From: CAYLUN01 sp964386865
GTDB taxonomy: Bacteria > Verrucomicrobiota > Kiritimatiellia > RFP12 > UBA1067
Direction: 5' to 3'
Assembly (NCBI GenBank): GCA_964386865.1
Contig: CAYLUN010000005.1
Span: 72,741-136,740 of the forward strand
DNA length: 64,000 nucleotides
Shown: positions 57,689-64,000 of the stretch, in pieces
How the letters are laid out: every line of letters begins with the position of its first letter
Position numbering within the stretch: position 1 is the stretch's first letter
The notes under the pieces: generated by a model
What the model was told of the DNA's origin: nothing
Database searches by the model: none
What the model saw: only the letters and a program-made list of their open reading frames with translations
Position numbers and translations under genes: made by a program

Positions 57689-59554
57689 TCAGCGCGGCCG
57701 TTGCTGCCGTGCTGCGATGAGATGCAGGATGCCGATCTGGCAGAAGGCGGTGGACTCGGGGTACATGTCCTGCTTGAGCAGGTCTTCGACGCCGTCGCCG
57801 TCGGTGTCGTCGGTCCAGTTGTAGACGCCGCCGAGCTCGTTGAACAGCCGCACGCTCCACGGGTTCGCGCCGCAGAGGTCGCTCACGATGGCCTCCGCGC
57901 GGTCGCGGTAGCGAGCCTCGCCGGTCAGCGCGTAGAGGTCGGCGAGCGCGTGAACCCAGTGGCCGCTTTGGTAGTAGAAGAACTGCGGCTTGCCGCCTTC
58001 GCGCCAGACGTAGGTCATGCGCTCCGGCGCGACGCGCAGGCCGAAATGCGGCGACGGCACGGCCCGCTCCCTCGGGTCGACGCGGGCGTTCAGCCAACCG
58101 TCCGCCACCTGCATCGCACACTGCCGCCAGCGTGAGGCCTCAGGCTCGGCGCGCAGCACGCGCGCGCCCTCGGCGAGCGCGGCTATGGCCATGGCGTCTA
58201 CATTCGGATAGCGCGTCCAGAGGTGGCCAGGCTTCTCTAAGTCGGCCAGCGCGGCGAGCCCGTCGACACACGCCCCGTGCAGCGCGGTCTGGCCCGCCTC
58301 GTAGGCGGCGAGCAAGCCGAGCTGCAGGTAGGCGTGCTCGCCGGGGTCGCGCCAATACGTGTGGCCCTGAGATGTCCGCTTGACATAGCCGCCTGCGACG
58401 CCATCGTGCAGGCAGAAGCGGCAGGCGAGGTCGATGGCTTCGCGCAGGCGCGGCGCGAGCGGGCTTTGCGGATCGGCGCGCAGCACTTCGCCGAGGGCCC
58501 AGACGGCGCGGCCGTTTAAGACGCCGCCGCGGCGGAAGTCGTCGTGCTGCGGGTTGGCGAACCAGCCTTTGCCTTCGGTGAGCCACTCGCCGTCTTCGAA
58601 GAGGCCGTAGCGAAACGCGCCGGCCGTGTAAGCCTCGCGCTTGCCGGTGGCGTCCTGCAGGGCGAAGTTGTCAGCGCTGCGGTGCTGCATGGCGAGCAGG
58701 TTCTCGGCGGCCTCGCGCACGAGGTTCGTGAGGTTGTCGTCGAGCGGGCCCGCAGCGCGTAGCCGTAGGGTGCTCATCACAAGCAGGTCGGCGAAATCGT
58801 TGGCGAAGGTGTAAGGCCTGTAGTTCGAGGGCGTGCGATTTGCGGGGTTGCCGTCGAGCGGGTGGTCGTTACTGGGGTTGAACCAGGTGTTCCAGACCGA
58901 CTGCCAGAAGGTGCGGCACGGACGGTTGTTGAGCGGGGTTGACCAGTCGCGGTCGCGGTGGTCGAACTCGTAGAGCGTGAGGTGGTCCTTGAACCACTGC
59001 AAGTCAGGGGGACGGGCGAGGTCGAAGCCCGCGCGCTCGGCGCGTGCGAGGCGCGCGCCGCGGCTCTGCAGGTAGAGGTTCGCCAGCGTGCGTACGGCCG
59101 GCCATTCGGCGCACGCCTGATCCGTGCGGCCCGCGGCGTCGAGCAGGTCGCAGGTGAAGGCGCTGGGCAGGTCCGGCAATCCCTGCGGCGGGTAGAGCAC
59201 GAGCGTCGCCTCAGCGGCGGGCGTAGACTCGCTGACGAGCGCGTCGATGAAGAGCGCGCCGGGCGCGAGTGCGGGGGCGTCCGCGAAGTCGGCCGGGTAG
59301 CGGCAGCGGAAGGCGCCGTCGCGCACGGCGACAGGCGCTTGCGACGCGTGGCCGGACGACGTTGTGACGCGGAGCAGGAGATTGGTCATCGAGGCATCCG
59401 CAACGCGGCCCGCGAGCGCCACGCCGTCGCACGGCAGCGCGACGAGCGCCGAGGGCGAAAGGGTCTCGCGCAGCGACACCGGCGGCTCGGCGGCCGCGAG
59501 AGCTGAGGCAAGAGCCTCCGCGCCGAGGAGCAGCCCTTTCATCTTACCGTCCAT
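57689..59554 (-). CDS. Secreted six-hairpin glycosidase-like protein
   Basis: 621 residues from the ATG at 59554, chosen because GCGAGG lies 8 bases before it; ATGs at 59560 and 59542 are also in frame. The signal peptide (GLLLGAEALASALAAAE) is followed by a beta domain (about 20-140) and then an alpha/alpha-toroid with Trp/Asn/Gly-rich helices (YEFDHRDRDWSTPLNNRPC, VWNTWFNPSNDHP, YTFANDFADLLVMSTLRL, RGGVLNGRAVWALGE). The end carries WTDDTDGDGVEDLLKQDMYPE with a DxDxDG-type calcium site. Resemblance is to the six-hairpin glycosidase superfamily (GH9/GH88-like), but no family is certain. It lies 26 bp after the FG-GAP gene and so is in its operon. Confidence 0.72.
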   Translation of the reverse strand: MDGKMKGLLLGAEALASALAAAEPPVSLRETLSPSALVALPCDGVALAGRVADASMTNLLLRVTTSSGHASQAPVAVRDGAFRCRYPADFADAPALAPGALFIDALVSESTPAAEATLVLYPPQGLPDLPSAFTCDLLDAAGRTDQACAEWPAVRTLANLYLQSRGARLARAERAGFDLARPPDLQWFKDHLTLYEFDHRDRDWSTPLNNRPCRTFWQSVWNTWFNPSNDHPLDGNPANRTPSNYRPYTFANDFADLLVMSTLRLRAAGPLDDNLTNLVREAAENLLAMQHRSADNFALQDATGKREAYTAGAFRYGLFEDGEWLTEGKGWFANPQHDDFRRGGVLNGRAVWALGEVLRADPQSPLAPRLREAIDLACRFCLHDGVAGGYVKRTSQGHTYWRDPGEHAYLQLGLLAAYEAGQTALHGACVDGLAALADLEKPGHLWTRYPNVDAMAIAALAEGARVLRAEPEASRWRQCAMQVADGWLNARVDPRERAVPSPHFGLRVAPERMTYVWREGGKPQFFYYQSGHWVHALADLYALTGEARYRDRAEAIVSDLCGANPWSVRLFNELGGVYNWTDDTDGDGVEDLLKQDMYPESTAFCQIGILHLIAARQQRPR

Positions 59555-59580
59555 AGCCATTTCCTCGCTAACCGATCGTG

Positions 59581-61593
59581 CTACCGAGGCATTGCCTCGG
59601 CTCGCGGGTCGAAGGTCAAGTCGCCGTGCTTGAAGAAGTAGATCCGACCGTCCTCGGCGCCGACCAGCAGGTTCGGCCCCTGGGAGGTGTCGCCGAACGG
59701 GCAGGCTTCCGGCGCGTTGGAGTGGGCGCCGAGGTAGAGGTCTTGACCCTTGAACTGAAAAAGTTTGGGTTTCGCGTAGCGCGGCACGGCGTCGGTGCCT
59801 GCGTTTCGGAAGAAGAGGACTTGGAGTCCCTTGCCGGTGTTTTGGCGGAGCGACCACGGCAGGCCGTGCTCGGGGTTGGGGAGACAGCCGCGCTTGACCG
59901 TTCCGACGAGCAGATCCAGCGCGCCGTCTCCATCCCAGTCCACGACCTCGATCTTGCTGCGGCCGCGCTGGCCGGGGCCGCCGGTCTTCTCCGGCGCGTG
60001 CGAGGTGATCGTCGAGCCGTCCTCCAGGCGCAGCGGCCCGCCGTCCTCGACGTTGAGGTCATCGAGCCGCCAGTAGAGGTGGAGCGCGTTGGCGTCGTCC
60101 TGCATCACGTAGGCTAGGCGTCCGTTGATGCGGGCGACGCCGGGGCGCACGCGCCACACGCCGTGCAGCTCGAGCCCGTCGCAGTAGAGCGTGCGGCCGG
60201 CGGCGAGCGCGGGCGCGGCGCGCGCGCCGATGTTGAGGTGCACCTCGTGACGCGCGGTCGCACCGCTCAGCAGCAGGTCGGGCAGCCCATCGCCGTTCCA
60301 GTCGACGACCGTGGGGCAGGTGTAACCCCAGCGGTTTTCGAAGGGGCCTTGGATTCCGGTGTAGCCCGGCTGCACGTGGATCGGCAAGCCGGCTGCGCAG
60401 AGCGGCTCGCCGAGGCCGAAGCGCGGGTCGCGGTCGGTGCCGTCGTTGCGGAAGACGAGCACGCGCCCCTCGGAGTTGCCGACGACCAGGTCGTGGTCGC
60501 CGTCGCCGTCCCAGTCGGTCGCGTTCGGCACCGCGAGCGAACCCGCGTAGAGTGTGGCGTCCTCCTGAAGCACGGGCTGGGCCGCGCGGTAGAGAGGGTG
60601 GCCGTCGGGATTGAAGGCTCCCGCAAAGGCGTAGTAATACAGCGCGCCCTCGCCGCCAACGATCAGATCGGTGAGCTGCCCGGCCGCGTTCGGATAGGCG
60701 ACCGGCGCGTTGCCGATTGTGGTGTGCCGAAGCGAGACGGCGGCTGCACCGAAAAGCGTGTGCTTGGCCGCCGCCTGCGGACGGTCGGTGTCGAACGCGT
60801 AGAAGTTGCCGATGGAGGCGCCCGCGACCACGGTCGGCGCGGCGCGGCCGGGGTAGCGAACCGTCGTGAGACGCACGCCGCCGAGGATCTCGTTGGTAGA
60901 GGAACTGAGGAGGCGCGCGGGCTCGGTCACCGTCTTGCAGTCAGCCGAGAGGCGGAAACGGTAGAGACCGGAGCGCGGCCACTGCCCGCGGTAGGCGCCG
61001 CTGCCGTCGTAGAGCACGTACTGGAGGCTACTCGCATCGCCGTCCGGTCGGTACTTCGCGCCGTTGTAGCAGGCGGCGGCGACTTCGACGCCGGAGGTCG
61101 AGAGGCTGAGCACGGTGAGTGCGGTGGCGGTGCGCGGCAGGCCGGCGACCTCGACGCGGGCGGTCTCGCGGAAGGCGAGCGCGTCGCGGTCGAAACGGCT
61201 ATGGGTGATCGTCTTCCCCTTGACCCAGAAACCATGTGTTACGCCAGCGGCGTCCTGCATGATCGTTCCGTCGGGCGGGGCATTTTCTCCGAACGGATGG
61301 CCGACCTTTTGCGGCGGCGCGAAGACCGGCACGCCCTCCGGCGTGTCGCGCACCCAGCGGTAGAGGAGCAGCGCGGTGTCGACGCCGGTGGGGGAGCATA
61401 CGAACAGGTCGGGGCGCATGCCTCCGAAGACGGTCGCGCATCCCGCCGGTTTGGTCGTAATGGCCGTGGGCGCGGCAAGCAGGCCTGCGCCCCTGTTCGT
61501 TCGCACGCGTAGCGGCTCGCCTGAGACAAGACTCTCATTCGCGGCTCCCGCAACGCAGGCCCATCCGATCGGCGCCAGCCAAGTCCACTTCAT
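59581..61593 (-). CDS. Secreted FG-GAP/VCBS-repeat propeller protein
   Basis: 670 residues from the ATG at 61593 (AAAGGGCTGCGAG upstream, signal peptide KWTWLAPIGWACVAGA); the open frame upstream lacks a start signal. At least three FG-GAP/VCBS calcium-binding units are clear: DWDGDGDHDLVVGNSEG, DWNGDGLPDLLLSG and DWDGDGALDLLVGT, spread over a seven-bladed propeller. No enzymatic motif is recognised. Such proteins in this phylum are often coupled to glycan-active partners; here the partner is the six-hairpin protein. Probably a calcium-stabilised binding or scaffolding protein outside the cell. Confidence 0.85.
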   Translation of the reverse strand: MKWTWLAPIGWACVAGAANESLVSGEPLRVRTNRGAGLLAAPTAITTKPAGCATVFGGMRPDLFVCSPTGVDTALLLYRWVRDTPEGVPVFAPPQKVGHPFGENAPPDGTIMQDAAGVTHGFWVKGKTITHSRFDRDALAFRETARVEVAGLPRTATALTVLSLSTSGVEVAAACYNGAKYRPDGDASSLQYVLYDGSGAYRGQWPRSGLYRFRLSADCKTVTEPARLLSSSTNEILGGVRLTTVRYPGRAAPTVVAGASIGNFYAFDTDRPQAAAKHTLFGAAAVSLRHTTIGNAPVAYPNAAGQLTDLIVGGEGALYYYAFAGAFNPDGHPLYRAAQPVLQEDATLYAGSLAVPNATDWDGDGDHDLVVGNSEGRVLVFRNDGTDRDPRFGLGEPLCAAGLPIHVQPGYTGIQGPFENRWGYTCPTVVDWNGDGLPDLLLSGATARHEVHLNIGARAAPALAAGRTLYCDGLELHGVWRVRPGVARINGRLAYVMQDDANALHLYWRLDDLNVEDGGPLRLEDGSTITSHAPEKTGGPGQRGRSKIEVVDWDGDGALDLLVGTVKRGCLPNPEHGLPWSLRQNTGKGLQVLFFRNAGTDAVPRYAKPKLFQFKGQDLYLGAHSNAPEACPFGDTSQGPNLLVGAEDGRIYFFKHGDLTFDPRAEAMPR

Positions 61594-61613
61594 CTCGCAG
61601 CCCTTTGCCCCAA

Positions 61614-61856
61614 TTAACTGACCTCTGTGATCGTGTCGCCCGCCTGTGCAAGCGCGGCGCCCGATCGGTTGGAACACATGATACCGCCCCAGGCCCGCGC
61701 GTTGAAAGACAAAACCGGCCCATGGCGGCGGGCAATGTGCGCGAGCAGACGCTCGCCGGTTCCGCCCTGCTGGCACAACCGCCAAGGGACGAGCGTCTGC
61801 GAGTCCTCGTTGCACAAGAACCGTGCGCGTACACCCGCCGCTGACGGGCCACGCAA
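61614..61856 (-). pseudogene. Possible C-terminal gene remnant
   Basis: An 80-codon minus-strand frame ends at 61614 and reads a protein-like sequence (FLCNEDSQTLVPWRLCQQGG, LLAHIARRHGPVLSFNARAWGG, GAALAQAGDTITEV) without a start or upstream partner. It could be the tail of a lost gene, or chance coding. Within it lies an 11-bp inverted repeat, GCAGACGCTCG (61745) and CGAGCGTCTGC (61790). The rest of the 344-bp divergent spacer 61594-61937 contains no gene or clear promoter. Confidence 0.3.
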
Positions 61857-61937
61857 GATCCTGCTTGCGGTGCGGGGATGGAATGTGCAGAGTATGAATC
61901 AGGTTCGTGGAAGGCACGGCGTTCGAGAGGGGTGCAA

Positions 61938-63779
61938 ATGGGTAAACGGAACATGCGACAGACACTCACGTTGACAGCGCTACTCGTTTCGACTCTTGCC
62001 CTAGCCCAGCCTGCAGGGCGGCGGCCGAACGTGCTGCTCATCTACACCGACGACCACGGCTGGGCCGATCTCGGGGCGCAGGGTGTCGACAAGGACATCC
62101 GTACGCCGAACCTCGATGGGCTCGCCCGCGACGGGGTGCGCTTCGCGCGCGGCTACGTGACCGCCCCGCAGTGCACGCCGTCGCGTGCGGGGGTGATTAC
62201 GGGCACGTATCAGAATCGCTTCGGCGTGGAGCACAACAATCTGGCGATGCGGCAGGAGGTGGTGACGCTGCCCGAGCGGCTGAAGCAGGCGGGATATGTC
62301 ACGGGCATCAGCGGCAAGTGGCATCTGGACATCGAAGAGGAGCGCAAGGAGAAGGGGCGTGGGCCCAAGTACAATCCCGAGCTGCTGCCGCACAAGCAGG
62401 GCTTCGACGAGTATTTCACCGGCTTCATGCAGGATTATCTGGCGTCGCACGCGCTCGAGGGCATGCCGTTCGCAGATGCGCCACATGCCGTGCGCGACAC
62501 GCGCTGCCGCATCGTCATTCAGACCGACGGCGCACTGAGTTTCCTCGACCGCCGCGCGAAGCTGCCGGAACAGCCCTGGTTCCTCTACCTCGCCTACATG
62601 GCTCCGCACGTGCCGTTGGAATCGCCGGAGCCGTGGTTCTCGAAAACGCCGGAAAACTTGCCGAAAGAGCGGAGGCAGGCGCTCGCGATGATAGGCGCGC
62701 TGGACGACGGCGTGGGCCGCGTGCGTGCGAAGCTGAAAGAGATGGGGCAAAGCGAGAATACGCTCATCTTCTTTATCGGCGACAACGGCGCGCCGCTGGG
62801 CAAGGTCTGGGACGGCTCCATCAACCTGCCGCTGAAGGGGCAGAAGGGCATGCTCAGCGAGGGCGGCATCCGCACGCCGTTCGTGGCCGCGTGGCCGGGC
62901 ACGTTCCCGGCCGGGCTCGTCTACGACAAGCCGGTCATCAGCCTCGACGTGGCGGCCACGGCCGTCTCAGCGGCTGGCCTGCCGAAGGCTCTGGAGCTTG
63001 ACGGCGTCGACCTGACGCCCTTCCTGACGGGCGCGAATCCGGCCGCGCCGCACGAGACTCTCTTTTGGCGCTGGATGTCGCAGGCCGCCATCCAAGAGTA
63101 TCCGTACAAGCTGATCGCGCTGGGCGACCGCGAGCGGCTGCTCTTTGACGTCACGACCCCCGAGGGCGAGGCGCTCGAGCGCAACCTCGTCAAACAGAAG
63201 CCGGAGCTCGCCGCGCGCCTTGAAGCCAAGCTCAAGGCGTGGTGCGAGACGCTACAGCCACCGGGGCTGCCGACGACCTTCGACAAGCATCACGAGGGCC
63301 TGTTCGGCGAGCACGCCATCATCGAGAAGAAAGAAGCCCCGCCGGCCGTAGCGCCCGAAGGCACGATTCAGGGCTGGCTCGCGCGGAACGGCACGCTTGC
63401 GGTGAAAGGCGGCGCGCTGGTGATCCTGCCGGACGCGAAGGCGCTTCCTAATGCTCGCCCGTTTATCGCCAACAGCGGACTCGACATCGCGGGGCCCGTG
63501 ACCGCCACGCTGCGTGTCCGCGCCAAGCGGGGCGGCGCGAGCAGCGTGACCTGGCGCACCAAGCAGCAGCCGGACTTCCTTCCCGCGAACGCCGCTTCCT
63601 TCGAGTGGCCTGCCTCCGACGAGTGGCGGGAGATCCGCGTCGACCTGCCTGTCGAGGGACGACTCATCCACCTGCGTGTCACGCCCGCCAAGGGCAGTGA
63701 AAACGACGAGGTTCTGTCTATCGAGCTACGCGGCAAGACGGGCGAGTCGCAGCGCTGGCGCTTCGACGGGGCGAAGTAG
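61938..63779 (+). CDS. Secreted sulfatase with C-terminal beta domain, Cys type
   Basis: 613 residues from the ATG at 61938 (GAGAGGGG upstream, signal peptide MRQTLTLTALLVSTLALAQ). Landmarks: NVLLIYTDDHGWADLG (metal Asp pair), catalytic signature C79-T-P-S-R, ISGKWHLDIEE and FFIGDNGAPLG, typical of the arylsulfatase-A-like group. After residue about 460 there is an extra segment of about 150 residues with beta-sandwich character (GPVTATLRVRAKRGGASSVT), seen in a number of PVC sulfatases and perhaps carbohydrate-binding. It is divergent from the FG-GAP/six-hairpin operon, a layout that suggests related substrates. Requires formylglycine maturation. Confidence 0.94.
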   Translation: MGKRNMRQTLTLTALLVSTLALAQPAGRRPNVLLIYTDDHGWADLGAQGVDKDIRTPNLDGLARDGVRFARGYVTAPQCTPSRAGVITGTYQNRFGVEHNNLAMRQEVVTLPERLKQAGYVTGISGKWHLDIEEERKEKGRGPKYNPELLPHKQGFDEYFTGFMQDYLASHALEGMPFADAPHAVRDTRCRIVIQTDGALSFLDRRAKLPEQPWFLYLAYMAPHVPLESPEPWFSKTPENLPKERRQALAMIGALDDGVGRVRAKLKEMGQSENTLIFFIGDNGAPLGKVWDGSINLPLKGQKGMLSEGGIRTPFVAAWPGTFPAGLVYDKPVISLDVAATAVSAAGLPKALELDGVDLTPFLTGANPAAPHETLFWRWMSQAAIQEYPYKLIALGDRERLLFDVTTPEGEALERNLVKQKPELAARLEAKLKAWCETLQPPGLPTTFDKHHEGLFGEHAIIEKKEAPPAVAPEGTIQGWLARNGTLAVKGGALVILPDAKALPNARPFIANSGLDIAGPVTATLRVRAKRGGASSVTWRTKQQPDFLPANAASFEWPASDEWREIRVDLPVEGRLIHLRVTPAKGSENDEVLSIELRGKTGESQRWRFDGAK

Positions 63780-64000
63780 GGGGCGGCCGCTCGCCCGCTG
63801 AAGGCGCTGCGATCGGGTTAGCTGTTCGCCCTGCCGGCCCCAGGGGGGGCGCGACAGGTGAACCCCGCAAAAGACGGAGCGGGGATAGAGCTCGGCTGCC
63901 TCAGTGCTCGCCTTGGCCTTGACGAAAGGGCGGGCGCCAACAGTGCGGGTGCAAGGTTGATTTTTTGGTTCACGCGATTCTGACCTGCTTGCGGTCGCCG
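63780..64000. other. Spacer without a recognisable gene
   Basis: No supported reading frame. At 63838-63865 there is a weak relative of the CTGGGGGG element (CCCCAGGGGGGGCGCGACAG then GTGAACC). Nothing else is recognised before the window edge. Confidence 0.5.

Noticed and set aside
61745..61800. Integron attC-like site from the 11-bp inverted repeat
   Set aside because: No integrase, no core site pair and no cassette array nearby; the stem falls inside a possible coding remnant.
1..64000. CRISPR array, tRNA or rRNA genes
   Set aside because: No regularly spaced direct repeats of CRISPR type and no cloverleaf or rRNA-like sequence was noticed. The repeats present are palindromic and irregularly spaced.

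Overview
The window is a high-GC bacterial chromosome segment (roughly two thirds G+C by eye), gene-dense and rich in secreted carbohydrate-active proteins. Its content points to the PVC superphylum, most likely Kiritimatiellota or a relative in Lentisphaerota/Verrucomicrobiota: five Cys-type sulfatases, DUF1080, GH127, heparinase-II/III-like and clan-A-like glycosidases, a PATR (autotransporter-associated beta-strand repeat) protein, a BNR_4 protein, a two-CXXCH protein fused to a formylglycine-generating-enzyme-type domain, and several families of dispersed palindromic repeats. No SusC/SusD pair, tRNA, rRNA, CRISPR array, transposase or phage gene was seen. The taxonomic call is an inference from gene content.

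Layout. 1-5218 (minus): aldo/keto reductase, zinc alcohol dehydrogenase and the two-CXXCH/FGE-like protein (cut by the window edge), probably co-transcribed and divergent from an AraC regulator (5281-6231), which is followed by a DUF1080 hydrolase. 7543-8351 (minus): tandem YjbQ paralogues. 8532-13914 (plus): beta-helix protein, sulfatase and UbiA-like prenyltransferase. 13918-14944 (minus): a broken BNR_4 gene. 15106-19842 (minus): a lipoprotein and mfd. 19995-44923: very large secreted glycosidase-like proteins, a sulfatase with a translationally coupled partner, a membrane protein, the PATR protein and gene remnants, separated by repeat-rich spacers. 45042-47345: divergent PQQ-propeller protein and Tat-exported aldo/keto reductase. 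47530-57466 (plus): TraB/GumN protein, SNEVWN glycosidase-like protein, GH127, sulfatase, heparinase-like lyase and a second sulfatase, packed as one or two operons. 57689-61593 (minus): six-hairpin glycosidase-like and FG-GAP proteins. 61938-63779 (plus): a fifth sulfatase with a C-terminal beta domain.

Working together: the sulfatases would desulfate glycans while GH127, the clan-A-like enzymes, the beta-helix protein and the heparinase-like lyase cut the backbone; DUF1080, the dehydrogenase and the reductases may act on oxidised sugars. The organism seems to scatter many exported enzymes in small transcription units rather than use a classical Bacteroidetes PUL.

The most unusual signal is the repeat content. 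Several dispersed repeat families fill the spacers, and members also lie inside reading frames: in mfd, in the first of two internal repeats of a 1321-residue glycosidase-like protein, probably in a clan-A-like glycosidase, and at the exact 3' end of the heparinase-like gene, where one arm supplies the last residues and the stop. A 136-bp inverted-repeat element with 9-bp near-identical flanks looks like a MITE. Four decayed genes or candidate remnants (BNR_4, DUF2961-like, URO-D-like, and an unidentified C-terminal frame) lie next to such repeats.
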